A stretch of 64,000 bases of DNA from assembly GCA_963920765.1 (NCBI GenBank), contig OY987244.1, forward strand, positions 25,338,358 through 25,402,357, read 5' to 3'. Position numbers and translations under genes: made by a program. The notes beneath the pieces were generated by a model. The model was not told the DNA's origin. It worked only from the letters and a program-made list of their open reading frames with translations, and searched no databases. Source of the DNA: Ulota crispa. Its lineage: Eukaryota; Streptophyta; Bryopsida; Orthotrichales; Orthotrichaceae. Shown here in pieces: positions 27,373 through 40,654 of the stretch; position 1 is the first letter of the stretch; the number at the start of each line of letters is the position of its first letter.

Positions 27373-30300
27373 TTAATCAAAGAGGTGAACCACTTCTGAG
27401 AGAATCTGTGATGTGGGCCTCGTAGGTCGGTTGTGGCAATTCCTCCGAACCCAACCAATCTGTTCTCGATCGTTATCGTACACAACCAGGTAGCCCCTCA
27501 TCGATATATCTGCCAAAGTAGCAAAAATCACAAAAATCGCATTAAATCATGCTAGTTCAATGAAAGATTTCCTCCATGGAAATATGTAAGTTCAATGAGA
27601 ATTTCCTAACTGAAAAAATAATTGGAAGTTCTACTCTGGGGTGTATTTTTATTTTTATGCAATTGTACAAGCAAAGTATGCTAGTTTCCACAAACTGAAG
27701 AGTGACAACGATTACAGTAATTATAGACTATTTCAAGGATTTATGACGAGCGTTAAAAAGCGAATCTTTAACATGATTTACACTGACTATAAGGAGGTTT
27801 CCCATTTAGGGTTAGGGTTTGAAGGATTACAAGGTACAAGATCTTACCACCGATGATGTTTGTAACCTCCAGACTTGCTCCACTTGCATCCAAAATGCCG
27901 AGGCATACATTCCCTTGCGTCTGCATTCCATGTTGGTTATATTTTACTTCAGAAATTGTTCTCACCAGAAATTGACTATTGAATAAAGGAAAGAGATAAT
28001 CATGGATACAAGCAGTTGTGACTTTCTTCATGATCTTAGACTTTATACTAAACGAGATGCAAGGAAACATAGTTCTTTGCTTTTGATACTGAAAATATTG
28101 TCTGCTTACCGACACAATGAGATAGCCTTCAGGAGACAGTTCTAGGGTTTTGCTTGATGAAATCCAGCTATTTCCACCGAAGTCCAGGGTTATAGACTTG
28201 AAGTACTGATGTACATCCGCAACAGATCTGCATGAAACCAGGGCCTCTATCAAAATGTGATCTCAAGGGAGGGTTCAAACACTCAACCCCTTTTTCAAGA
28301 CAATGACCAAAAAAACAAAATTGAATAAACGCATTTACACAGGGCACGTCATTACGAAACAATCATCGTCATACTTCTTTTTGAATAAGGCATCTGGCGA
28401 ACGTGATCAGCAGCAATGTGTAGAAAGCTTACTCAAAAGGCAAGCCATCGCCATTTTGAGAAGGGGCACGCCAACAGAAGGGCAAAGTGGTGTCACTCGT
28501 GATCCTCTTAAGCTTACTTTTCGCTGCTTGCATTTCCACCTGCACACAGAAAATACCCCAAAGCAGTCAAGAAAGTAGGCATTTGAGTAATTCCAAAAAA
28601 ACTACCTCTCCTTTTGAACATTTGCATAAAAAAGTTGTACATAGAAAGCAATTCGGGTAGGTAACTCACAGCAGAAAGAACAGCATTATACGCCTCTGGA
28701 ACGAGGTAAGTAAAGGAAGTTCCGCTATCAAACATCACGCCACCAACGTCTCCTGCTTTGTCCGCCAGCTTCAGGTCAACTGCTCCATACTTAATGCTGA
28801 GCATGCGTGCCTGGTACCCTTCCCTGAATCCAAAACTTTGTCAGCTTCCATACAAACACTTGACATTCTCAGCACTCCACAAACCTTCCACATACTCCTC
28901 CATATCAAGTTCCATACAACTAAAACTAAGCCATTCAAGTCTTAAAAGAGAAACTGTAATTCTCAAACCCTACATGACCAAGTTAAAAATAAATAAAAAT
29001 TGTACTTTGACAGCTCGTAGCCGAATGTAGCAACTTCCAAAACATTTGCCTGTTTTTCAGAAATGAAAGGTATGACTCTGATTTCTTGGCATGTCTTGTA
29101 ACCTTCTATTCACAATTTCTAAATAATAAGTTTTCAACTCGTATATGGAGTCAGCCACCTGGGCCATTTAAACACTTGAGGGTTGAAATAGAGTGAATGT
29201 GAGCAATTAGAGACGAACTTACATCATAGGCCGTCCCATCATAGGTGTCCACGTCATGCCCAATGCAGGTACCAGCGCATCTCCAAAGAAGAGATACCCA
29301 CCGCCGTTGCTTCCACCAGCCAGGCAGTGACCAATCACGTTCTTCACAATGCCCTTCTTCGCCAGCTGTGACGGCAACGCTATCTTGGCGCTGCTCAACC
29401 CCATCACCCCATCCGTGCTTGCTGGCTTTTGTGCCAAAGTCCCTTGCTGGTCGTATCCACACCTGTAGTCCATGCAACATGTTGTTCAAAATCCTAAAGT
29501 CTATTGTCACTAAAGCCCTGAGACTCTCAAGTCCATATTTTCAATATTACACACAACCCCTGGGACCAATCTGAATTACTTTCTTTTGAAGCAAACACCA
29601 ACTCTAAATCTTTGAATGAGTATTTCACACGTGGATGCTCAACCACATAGAAACTGAATGGAACTTAGTAATCAAACATACGAAGTTGCATTGAGCTTGC
29701 AAATTTGAAAACACAAAGGCCGAGATTCATAGCATAGAGTAAATGGATGCAATGTTAGAGTGAAGAATTTTTTTACCCAATGATAGCCCGAGTTTGGCTG
29801 CGAGTGCCGTTGGTGAGAAGAAGGGTGATGGTGTCTTCCATCAAGATGCCCATAGTAGAGCTGCCATCAGCATACTCTACGTCGTAATCGCACTGGCGGA
29901 CAGTGCCTCCGCATGTATACGAGCCTCCTTGTTGCACTTGAGCACAGAGAGGAGTGCGACAGTCCACTAACCGGGCTTTCTTAGGATCATACAGCCCATG
30001 CGGTCCCTGCACAGGCAGATCATCCATTAGGCAAACCAAAATTGCACTTTTGCATCCCCCAAGTTAAAAAAATCCTCATCCATCTTCCTTAAAGAACACG
30101 GAATACTGCCTTGTTGTACTGTACATAATGAAACCTTCAACAATCTACCTAAGAACGGATTGTTGAAATTAGAAGGTCCAGAACACTGATGAAGAGGCCA
30201 TGAACAACTGAGGCCATTTCATGGACATTGTTTGCTCCACACCTGAACTGCTCCTGAACCTTGTGACATTTCAAGACTTTCTACCTTGCAGTCAAAATGC

Positions 30301-31360
30301 AAGCCAAAGGATGCATGAGACTAAGAGACATACCGGAGCACAGCTTCGGCAAGGAGCGTCACATTGCAGCCATGTCAGATCACTGCCTGTATCCATGTCA
30401 AGGTAGTACAACTTGGCCGGGTTGCCGATGAGCATGGCCATGTAGTACAGCCTGCACAAAGCATCCTCACATAAGAAACTTGTTTGTATCCTCACAGAAC
30501 TTACTTGCAAGAACAAGTATAACATCATCATTATGCTACATTAATGACACTAAAGGCTAGTTTTCAATCTATGAACTTCGCAAAATTCTTAGGTTATTTA
30601 CTAATAGCACAAAACATAATAAGAACGCGTACATTTGAGACTCTCTACCACATGTCAAGGTTCAAAATGAACCCTAAGTTGTACATTTTGGAAGAAATAT
30701 GTAGAAAGTGCATAGAAAGACATGCAGGAAAAAGTACATGATGTAAAATTAGAGAAAAAGGCCGGGTATTTGAAGTACATACCCATCGGGATAAATGTTG
30801 CCCCGGACCGGAAAGAAGGAAGTGTGATTATAAGCTGCAGTACTTTCAGCAGCGGCCACTTTCCCGAGCCGCTTCAAGTCCCGCTCCAAAAGGTTCCTCC
30901 TCACTTGCGACATCTTGATAGGAACCGACGTATACTTGGGGTGCAAAGTGTAAACATGGACGTTCTTCCCCTCGTTCTCTTCCTCGAGCTCCATCTCGGA
31001 GAAGTACAGCGTCGGCAACTTGTACGCCAGGTACAGAGCCAAAATGGAAACCAACAGAAAGATCACACATCGCCGCACGCGCTTCACCGAAAAGGGCCGG
31101 CGTCGGCGAACGCGATGGAAATGTGGAGGTGGCAGCGTTCCCGCAGGTAAAGCCAGCGGCATCGGTTGCTGCTGTTCCTGCAATTGTTGTGGCTCTTGCT
31201 GTTGCCCTTGTTCCCCTTGATGCCACATTGCAGCACACATGGTCTTCCCGTAATCATCGCAATCTGACCGCGGCAAGGAAATGATGACCACACCTCGCAT
31301 CTGCTGCGGGCTTGGCGCCGCCGTCATGGCCACACTCTTCTCTCCCTCCTCCCCTGTCAT
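27373..31360 (-). CDS. Membrane-anchored pepsin-like aspartyl protease, APCB1 type, 9 exons
   Basis: Family A1 endopeptidase of 584 residues. Exons from the start: 31360-30783, 30451-30334, 30006-29777, 29462-29223, 28823-28670, 28539-28433, 28227-28110, 27920-27848, 27509-27373. All introns are GT-AG and the nine exons sum to 1,755 bp with phases agreeing at each junction. Residues 1-97 form a Gln/Pro-rich cytosolic tail, 98-116 a membrane helix (CVIFLLVSILALYLAY), then a luminal or apoplastic protease domain. Catalytic Asp213 is in DMDTGSDLTWLQC and Asp421 in VMFDSGTSFTYL. Closest remembered relative is Arabidopsis At1g49050 (APCB1, which cleaves a BAG co-chaperone): GNIYPDGLYY, EYADGSSTMGIL, GYDQQGTL, DGVMGLSSAKIALPSQLA and GNVCLGILDAS all match. 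It ends GYLVVYDNDREQIGWVRRNC. The start codon is the first Met of the open frame; Met12 or Met21 are alternatives. Confidence 0.92.
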
Positions 31361-32060
31361 TCCGTCCCCGATTCCTCTTCCGCTTCAAGTTCACACTCAA
31401 CGCTCTGTCACAACCCCCACTAACACGACATTCCAGAATTTCTCTCAAACTATGTCATAGTGCGAAACTTGCGAGACTGCCGTACACATTTGCGTCAAAC
31501 CCTTGCGTCACTGCTGCCGATTCATACCAGACCATCAAACCCTCAAAAACCTCACCGACACTTACTCCGCTCGCACTCAAAACCCCGCGACAATTTCTAA
31601 CTGGAGTGGCAATTGCGGAAGCGGAGAGATGCTCCACCTCGCCGCGAATTCTGTGCGTGCCGACAGCGCAACAAACCCCCCGGTTCGCTCCCGGTTTGCT
31701 CCCGGTTCGTTGCCCCCGACACATCCCCTTGTTACATGCAAATTCCGCCCCACCTTGGAGTTAGTTTCTGGATCCCAAAGTTTCGGAGAACGTCGCGGGG
31801 TCAGGAGAAGCTCGAGAGGGAGTGGCCCTGGCTAGAGGGAGAGGGGAAGTGGCGATGGCGATGGCGAGCAGAAGGGGAGACGTGGTGTGCGAGAAGAAGG
31901 GCAGGCAGGAAGGAGAAAGGAAAGGAGCTGGCAAGAGAGAGACTAGTGTGTGTGTGGGGGTGTTTGGATTTTCAACGCTGCTGCCGGAGTTCGCGTGCAA
32001 AAGGAATCCTCATCCCTGTCCCCATTCTTGGGAAGGGGGTTGCAATTGGAAGGCATTTGC
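31361..32060 (-). promoter_or_regulatory. GC-rich upstream region of the aspartyl protease gene
   Basis: These 700 bases are much richer in GC and CpG than the surrounding DNA, as expected for a 5' UTR and promoter. Open frames on the plus strand here have low-complexity composition and no recognisable domain. No TATA box position could be fixed. Confidence 0.45.
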
Positions 32061-32112
32061 AAACGAGGAATAATCAAAATTGATGGGATTTGTGATGTCA
32101 TGCAAGCAATGG

Positions 32113-32428
32113 TAAGGTAGGAACAGCCATAAGCGTCAATGTCCCCATAATTGTCACCTCAAATCTTGGAAAATCTGTGAAAGTGAATAAACATAATGAC
32201 AAGGATGTACAACATGTGAACATGAAATCTTAGAAATGGTTATGGGTGCCATGACAGTTTGCTTTTTAAAAATTCACAACTTATTCTCACAATATCCAAA
32301 TAATACATTCAGGAGTGCAAACTCATTTCTTTTCTGTTCCTAATAGGATCTTATAATTTGCTAAATGTTTTTTAATAGTCATCATGTTCAAAACCCTTAG
32401 TTTGACGTTTATGGGTGCTCCTACCTTA
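32113..32428 (+). mobile_element. TA-target MITE family, copy 1 (with empty site at 33,079)
   Basis: The ends aggtaggaacagccataagc and atgggtgctcctacct are inverted repeats, and TA flanks both sides. A related unoccupied locus at 33,027-33,100 reads gcaattg-TA-tggtaggg where this copy reads gcaatgg-TA-element-TA-tggtag, so the insertion duplicated TA. This is the mark of Tc1/mariner (Stowaway-like) elements. Copies 2 and 3 lie at 39,700 and 49,508. Confidence 0.88.
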
Positions 32429-32459
32429 TGGTAGATTGGTAGGGTGAGGAGTTTCATTC

Positions 32460-35220
32460 ATTACAAGGGATTTGGACCCAAGAATGGGCCCCTTCCCCCA
32501 AAATTATGGGAACTTTGGGAACACTTCCCCAACACTTCCACATAAGCAATCTGCAGCAGTATGACATGGCATTAGGGCAACCACATCAAATGTTATTATT
32601 TAATTATTTTTTTGGAAAAAAAATCTTTTTTAAAACTTTCTATTACTTTTTTAAAAAAAAGTAAAACTTTTTAAACTCTTTTTTTAAGTTTTTAATTTTT
32701 TTATTATTTGTTCTAACGGCTAGCAGTGGCTGGTTCCCAGCATTGGGAACATCCAAACTCACAGCCCTTTTTTGGGCCCAAATCCTTTGTAATATGTGGA
32801 TTTGACCCATTCTTTTTTTTTCCGTACGAAATGCGTGCATATAAGGTAGGATCACTAAGGGGGCGGGTCCTCTCATTGAGAGCTAAAAGTTGGGACTTGG
32901 TAGTTCATTCTATGTCTCAAGTTTCACTACCTACGTATGGTAGTACTATTTGGAAGTTTTGGAGCTAAGAAGGTGGGTCTTTGCTCAAGGTTTGAATGGG
33001 AAGGGGGTTTTCAATTCAAAGGTTGAAAATGAGGAATAATCAAAATTGATGAGATTTGTGATGTCATACAAGCAATTGTATGGTAGGGTGGATAGTTTCA
33101 TTTGTGGATTTGACCTGTTTTTTTTCCCTACAAATGCATGCATGTAAGATAGGATCACTAAAGGGGCAGGTCCGTGTATAGGTGAATTTTAACATTTTGA
33201 CAAAAGATCTAGGCTCATGGCTCATGAATCCTTGCTCATAATTTAGCATTCCCCTTGAAATTCCTTCACATGACATCAGATTCTCTTTGTTCAAAATGTG
33301 AATTTGGAAATTTAGGACATAAGAGGAGACACGTTGGCTTTACTTGTCATCCTTTCTCTTGGCAAAGTTGCCCTTTTTGTTTGCTCTTAGAAGAAGTCAA
33401 CAGAAATTAGCATGCCCAATTTGTCCCTAATATGCAAATTCTCCAAAATCCTCAATAATTTTTAATAATAAAATTGAGCTCCATAAAAATTATACCCTTG
33501 TTTAGCCCTTACAAAACTGTTTTCTTTTTTAAATTAAAAATTGGTCAAAATCTCAATAATTCAAACCAATCTAACATTCAATTTCTCCTTGGGCTTTGGG
33601 CCTTTAAAAGATAAATCAACTATTCAATTTATATTAGTTTAGTACTACTTTCTTTCCTACATTAGCCTAATTGTATGATTACTCACATGATTTAAATGGC
33701 AACACTAGCATAAAATGTATAGTATGCCTTTTGTTTCAATCTAAAAATGAAGAGAAAATTCTAGAAATGTAAATAGTAATTAAAATATCAAATTATGTAT
33801 ATTACATACATGTATACACACATGTGTATACATGTATATATGTAAATATGTGCAAATGTGTAATAAAATTAATATAACTAAATAAATATGTATAGCAGAG
33901 ACCACAAAATAATTAATTGTTTTGTTATGCATTACACAAATACAACTAATAAGTTGATACCAAATAACCAGTTGTTGTGATTGATTTGTTTGCTTGCTTA
34001 TAATACAAGGTTGTTTAAACTTTCTACTTGCCATATATTTTCATTGTAAAGGTAAAAATGCAACTCACTTCTAGAAACTTATATTCAAGTACAACATTTT
34101 CAAAAATTAGAATTAAGGAGTATTAAAAAAAATTAATGAAAGTCTTAAGAGCATGTTAAATGAATACAAATTGGAGTGAAGGGTGGAAATTTGTGCAAGT
34201 TAAACAACAAAAGGAAGGACCATTTTGATGGGAAGTTTGTGATGATATATTTAAAGATTATACACAATTAGAAAATTTGATCAAAAATTGAGTTATTGAT
34301 CAGTTTATATCATCATCACATTTACCATAATTTTGCTAGGAAAATATAGAAATAAACTAAAAAGAAAAAAATAGGATTGATTGTCAAAACAACCACATAA
34401 CATTCATGTAGCATCACTACAATACATTATGGCATATGTCTTACATTGAGATTGAAACACTCGCCCATTGAGTGCTCCTCCCAAGTCATAAACATATAAC
34501 CTTTACCTTTAAAGATTTTGCAAAAAACCAACTATCATAAAGTTATAAAGCTATACAAGAGATATGATTTTTCTATGAATATACTACTAACAATCCATCA
34601 TTATATAAAACTGCTTACATGTTAAAAGTGATGTGACTTATCCAAATTTGAGTACCATTTTATTCCAATTAAAATATTAGTATAATGTGATTAATGCCAA
34701 AACATTAGGCAACAAGGGGATTTTTAAGAAGTGACAACTAAATCTCTCATTGACATCTAAAACCTACTAATTCCCTATTTTGGTTCCTTACTAAATGCTT
34801 ATTAAATAAAAGGGTTGACAAAGCTTGTAATTTGATTCAAAAGTTTATACATTTGATCTTCCAACTACCTAACTTTTATATTACTTTAGCAAACATACCA
34901 TCACAATGCTCTTATTATCTTAGACTTATTGTGCTCTAGCCATTTTGAGCCTTTTAAAATACTGTTTAATTGACATATTTTGAAACACTTAATTCCATCA
35001 AATAATTCAAACAAGAATGATGGTATTTGGCAAGAAAAACTTTTAATGCTTGACAAAGATGTTTATGTGGCATTTAAATTATTTGACAATTCACACCTTT
35101 CAATCATTGATTGCTCAATACTCCTATAAATTAAATTTCAATACAATAATCACTGTACAAAGTCCCCAAAGTTTTCATTCAATAAAGATTGTAATTAGCC
35201 ACTCACAAAATTCATAAGCT
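32460..35220. other. AT-rich intergenic DNA with partial duplications, no gene
   Basis: The tract 32,805-32,870 recurs at 33,105-33,175 (gtggatttgaccc, taggatcactaa, gggtcc), and 32,040-32,110 recurs at 33,027-33,085. A segment at 33,179-33,260 recurs at about 50,970-51,050 (ctcatggctc, atttagcatt). No coding sequence is recognised. Confidence 0.55.
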
Positions 35221-35221
35221 C

Positions 35222-35314
35222 ACATTCAACCTCCATTCTTCAAGGTTTGAAACTTTACATATTTCAAGGTTTGAGTCTTTACATTCTTCAAGGTTTAGGG
35301 TTTAGGGTTTAGGT
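35222..35314 (+). repeat. 29-bp tandem repeat ending in an interstitial telomere-like block
   Basis: Three imperfect units of cattcttcaaggtttga with a variable acttt/agtcttt part run from 35,222. The last passes directly into three copies of the plant telomere unit TTTAGGG at about 35,293-35,313. Confidence 0.8.
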
Positions 35315-38115
35315 CACATCAAATTTGGTATTTTTGCATTTGGACTTGTAATCATGCACTCTTACATTATGATTATTAAAAATGAGTGTTGACAATAATT
35401 AGAAATTTTTACTTTTAACTAACACTTGATTATTGTAAATAAGTGTCATCTTACTTTGTTTTAGATTTTGTTATAAAATTTATTAGGTAACAATTACCAA
35501 TTAGTCAAATAAATTGATTGCTATACATAAAAGATTAAGTCTTGTACAGACAATAGTCCAAATCTTGTGCATTAAGAACTATTATAAGACACTGCCAATA
35601 GTCAACCTATGTTAACTTTGTATAAAGACAAAGTGAAAATATTCATTTTGTGTTTTTAGTGTTCTTTGGTGCTCTCCATATTAAAATTTTAATAAATACA
35701 TGCTATAGAATTAAGAAAGATTTAAAACTTGTTAATAAAAGTTGTCATTTGGACAATAGTTCTTTCATTCATAGGCTTGTTATTGGTTTCATAACTTTCA
35801 TGGTGTATACCATATGCATATATGTAGTAGGAAGAAAGATTTTTTTTTTGACAAAAAGCATGAATATGATAAAATTTGACAAATAAAATTTATACATAAA
35901 GTAGTTCATTTAAAAGTCAAATGAACATATGTACAAAAAAACATAGGATAATAGAAATATGTCCCACATAGCTTTTTATATAAAAATGCAGTCATCTTAA
36001 ATGTCATAATTTAGATTAATAGGCTTACATCAAATACCTTCTTAATTCAAGTGTATACCATAAAATTACAAGGAGTGATCTCCCAAAAAAAATTGGCAAA
36101 ATTTTGGCTTAGAGAATTTTCTATGACCAGACACCCTTGCAGCACCAACCAAATGCTATAATTGAGCAATGTGTCATGGAGGAAGACCCATCACCTCAAC
36201 CAATGCCACTTTGGCTGAGAGATAGATTCTTTTACCTATGAAGATTTTTATCTATGCAAGTATTTATCTACATACGTTTTTTATCCAAGCAAATTTTTAT
36301 CTATGCAAGTTTATTTACCCACGTGGTAAAAATGCTGCAATAAAAGGATCACCACGCATTAAATCATATTCTATTATATGGATAGATTTTTATATAATTT
36401 TCCATATATGATGCCTTGTTGCATCATTGATTAGTCCTAATATTTTATAAATGTTGAAATAAAGTAAATAATTGATGCATATGTTTCCGCACCTCCCTCC
36501 AATTATGCATTCTTTATCTAACAATTTCATCATTAATAAGGGTGTCCTCAATGGCAAATCAAACAAAAATTGATTTCAAATTCTGGCTTATACAAAAATT
36601 GTTGGCATGTTGAGGACAATTTTTCTTGAAATTTGAATTGCAATCTTTTTAATTGGGATGGCAATATGAAATAATGAAAAACAACAAATCACCAAAGCCC
36701 AAGTGGTAAGGTAGCAACATCCATAAGTATGAAACTAAGGACTTTGGAGTAGGAAAATCAATTGATGAACTTTGAAAAAAGATTGTTAAATAAGCAAGAG
36801 GAAATAAAAAATATTAGCATTAATTTAAAAATTCCAACTGCACCAAGCAGTTGTTCATGAAGATTTTTCAAAGTCCAAAATCATTGAAAATGCATAGTCA
36901 CTTATAGGAGATGCTAAAAAAGATGCTTATTGAAATCTTCACTATGCTCATAAGCTCACAATACTAGCTTGAATAATCACTTAAATAGTTAGATGGAGCA
37001 CTCATAACCATCATGAAAAATGACAAAATATCATGCTTAGGGTACTTGAATGGTATCTTCACCTCCTTGGTTAATTTACTCTTAGAATTGCAAAAGTATT
37101 TAACATCATCCACTGAACCTATTTCCAAATCCATTGGCATGCAAATGTATTGCACTTATCACCAAAAACCATTACTTTGCAGTAAGAAAAATATGGGGCC
37201 CCAATAAGGCCTTGAGTTTGGGGGGTTCTTAGCCATGAGAACCCTAGTTCCCAATAAAATCATTGCAGGCTGACGTGGCATCATTGATGCCACGTCAGCA
37301 TTTTCAAATATTTTTATTTTAAAAAATATCAAAAAATTAATAAAGTTTTTCTTTTTTCTTTTTTCTTTTTTATGATTCCTATGCAAGTAATGGCTTCTAG
37401 CTACTTTGCAATTAAGGTCAATCATAGACTATAGAGATGGCATTAATAGCAAAATTGATACTTGACCTCCACTTTTTGTTCCAAATAACAAACTTATGAT
37501 AGATAATAGTCTATCTATGTTTGTTCATGACTTCATTTAAAATTTAGACATGAATTGAGAATTATGCTTATTGGCTCTTACACCAAGCATAGATATATCC
37601 ATAATAATACTACTCTTGAATAATTTATGGGCGGAGGTGTTTAAACTTTGACCTCCCAAAGGGTTCAAAAACTCTTGTGATTAAAGCTCCAATGTGTCTT
37701 TAAAGGAGTATCTAGCTTTGTGTTACATGATGGTGCAATCATAAGCTATTTTTTGTGCGAAAAGAAAAGCAAGCTTGGATAATAAGAGATAATACTAGGC
37801 TATCTCTGCGCTCATTGCATATGCAGATGGTCAGTATACTTGAATGGTAGTGAATCCTCCCATATTTGTGCTAATGAAGAGCCAAAATATTTTTGGAAGC
37901 ATGGGTATTAACTAGTAGTCTGCGCACTAGGTATACTAGTTATGGAAGCACCAGGGCTTGAATACAACACTTGGCAGAGAGGCTCACTTTCAAAATTTGC
38001 CCAGGGAAATACCCGCCTAATTAAAGCACCCAAGACCGTCCTGTACTGTTGATACAGCATGCGTACAAGACGACTGAGGAGACGAAGCGTAAACTTACCC
38101 TAATTTCCCATACGC
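35315..38115. other. AT-rich intergenic DNA, no gene
   Basis: Only short chance frames are present. A repeated tttttatctatgcaag motif occurs around 36,245-36,315, and a perfect palindrome at 37,269-37,299 (gctgacgtggcatca and its complement). Confidence 0.55.
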
Positions 38116-38322
38116 CTACCTCGGTCGTTGCTTAAGCAAGATTTGCAAGTAGCCTCTTTTGCTCTCAGAATGCTTGGCACTTGGATTTTGAGGTAGTGGG
38201 GAGCTGTTGGGCTTCATCTCCTGAAGGTACTGAGCGTATTGAGACCAAACAGTACCAAGCAGTAGGTTACAAGGAACACATGTCTCACAAACACGAGGAA
38301 CACTGACGCTGATTCTTCTCAC
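38116..38322 (-). CDS. Unknown 68-residue protein or first exon
   Basis: The frame encodes MRRISVSVPRVCETCVPCNL, then a segment with TVWSQYAQYLQEMKPNSS, and a basic tail ending LLKQRPR. It is locally richer in GC and more complex in composition than other short frames in this area, which suggests real coding sequence. The Cys pair CETCVPC is notable. A possible donor (gaggtaggcg) at the end would allow further exons between 37.7 and 38.1 kb. I do not recognise the family and give no function. Confidence 0.35.
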   Translation of the reverse strand: MRRISVSVPRVCETCVPCNLLLGTVWSQYAQYLQEMKPNSSPLPQNPSAKHSESKRGYLQILLKQRPR

Positions 38323-39699
38323 ACTTTTGGAACAAACTGACTGGTCAGAGGGTCTACGTCATGGCTGCTTCACAGTCCGCTGCCACACAAGTGCTGTTTC
38401 TTGGTATATTTTGTTAAAGCTATGAGGTTGCTTGGCTATGGTTTGCTTTTTTTACTGATGGTTGTATTTTCCTTGTGAAAACTATAACACGTATCATAAG
38501 CTATTGACACTTACTGTATCCTCACTTGACTAACATTGGATTGTTTGGTTGTTTGGGATGGGCACAGGTGAGGCTTATGATCTCTTGGAGATATTGCCTA
38601 CTTCAAGCATTCCACTACTGCTTTCAACACCTCTCATTCTAGGCTATATTCAAAACTTATGCTTTAAGTTCTTGAATGTTTTGGTTGGTTGTGACATATA
38701 CTAGAACACCTCTTTTTTTTTGTTGATTGTGTGTACTTAGGGTTACTTCAAAATATGAACCTATCTCATACTCATACTTGAGAGATTTTGCTATGCAAAA
38801 AGATGGTGTATATCACAAAAGGGTGCTTGCTGCCTTTGCAAAAAAATGTCTTTTTTGTGCTTTCCCCTTACTTGTGATATTAGAGGAAAAAACACATTTG
38901 ATGCTTAAAACTTGAATATGAAATGCTCAAAGCATCTAGTATTGTGAATTAGTATATTGCACGTGCTTTTTTACACTTGAGATGAACTGCTCCAAGCAAA
39001 GTCTCAATATCTAAAATGGATCTGGTGCATGTGATTGGTCTAGTGAGAAATTTTCTTTGAACTCTGCAAAGTGCAAGTAAATGCCCATGAATTTGGGATG
39101 TATCCAAAAGTTGTCTTTCTTTTTTTTTTCGGATTTTTTTAATTAAATTTTTCCGGCCATCAAGAGGGGCTAGTTCTCCACATTGGGAACCAAAAGAATG
39201 GAGTGCTAGATTTGTTTTTAAAGGCCTTCTTCAGGTCCCATATTTTTCCTAATGGTCACCCATAGCTCATTTTTTTTGGATTTGTCAATCATGGAAACAA
39301 AAAACATACATATGGGTGCAAATGTAGGTCACACTCATGGAGACCTCACATTTATGGGTGCTACTACCTTACACCACACTACATGTGTTCAAACTCTCAG
39401 TCACAAAAAAATGGCTTTCAAACATTTACATCAACCCTAAATGCCCATGGGTACTTTTCTTGCTTTTAGAAGGCATTTTTGAAGTTTTTGAATTCTTGTT
39501 GTATGGTTGTTGAAACATTGAAACAAAAACTTTAACCATAAGATTTTGAATTTCAAGGCTTCTACATTAAATATTGCGTATAGATTGCCCACACTAATGT
39601 TTTTGACATTTTACAAAATATAAACATTTAATGCTACTATAGAGTTTTTATCAATAATTGTTGAAATGAAAAATCTTTAAAGGGCTTGCCTACAATAAT

Positions 39700-40016
39700 T
39701 AAGGTAGGAGCACCTATAAGCGTCAAACTAAGGGTTTTGAACATGATGACTATTAATAAACATCTAGCAAATTATAGGATTCTATTAGGAACAAAAAAAT
39801 AATGAGTTTGCACTTTTGAATGTATTATTTGGATACTGTGAGAATAAGTTGTGAATTTTTAAAGAGCAAATTGCCATTGTACCCACAACCAACACTAAGG
39901 TTTCATGTTCACATGTATACATCCTTGTACATAAATTTTTTCATTTCCACAAATTTTTCAAGATTTCAGAGGTGACGGTTATGGGGACACTAACGCTTAT
40001 GGGTGCTCCTACGTTA
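39700..40016 (-). mobile_element. TA-target MITE family, copy 2 (inverted)
   Basis: Starts taaggtaggagcacctataa and ends ttatgggtgctcctacgtta. It matches the reverse complement of the copy at 32,113 along its whole 317 bp. A shorter relative ending ttatgggtgctactacctta lies at about 39,249-39,373. Confidence 0.85.
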
Positions 40017-40059
40017 AGTTGTGGAAAAACAAACTAGCAGCGCCAAGTTGCAAACCATA

Positions 40060-40520
40060 TGAAATTCAAAGGTCTAAAGTGTTGCATGCTCCTCCAAGTG
40101 ACTAAATGATGAGTCATGAGGTAAGTTTCCATGGTAAGGTAGCGTTAAAGTCAAGGCAATCTAAATGCAATATTCTATGTAGATATTAGGAAATTACATT
40201 GCTTATGGTCTAAACTCTAAACCAAGTTATTTTCTCAAGATTATTTTGTTTTTTTCCAATGTCATTGTTGTTGTCAAGCCCTTATTGAGTTATTGTTATT
40301 AAAATTTGTTTATTGCACCAATTATTGATGAAAATTATTGTTATATCAATAAATATTTATGCAATGTAAAATGTTGAGAAACTAGTATGGGGCAACCTGC
40401 ATGCGCTATTTAGTGTACACCAAAGAGGCTCATTGAGGTTGTCCCATGCTATTTGCTCATCATTCACACCAATTTTTGAGAGAACCAATGTTTTGTATAT
40501 TGTTAGCCAATTGATATTGG
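40060..40520 (+). repeat. Uninterrupted copy of the dispersed repeat
   Basis: Matches the two halves of the split repeat at 22,370 and 23,471-23,800, giving the pre-insertion order: ctccaagtgactaaatgatg, gtcaaggcaatctaaatgca, then accaattattgatgaaaatt and gttgtcccatgctatttgct. Confidence 0.75.
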
Positions 40521-40654
40521 AAAACAACTAAGTGATTTTGAAACCAATGACTAAAATATTGGCCAAATTGTACAAAAAATACTATCTAATGTATATAATA
40601 ATACTTATATAGAAAATCTCTAATGCAATCTAAAGAAAAGACTATGTTATTTCT

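Noticed and set aside
31312-32083. Plus-strand frames of 110-156 codons upstream of and opposite the aspartyl protease
   Set aside because: They overlap exon 1 or its GC-rich upstream region, have low-complexity Arg/Pro composition and no recognisable domain.
35292-35314. True chromosome end
   Set aside because: Only three TTTAGGG units embedded in ordinary sequence, so it is interstitial.
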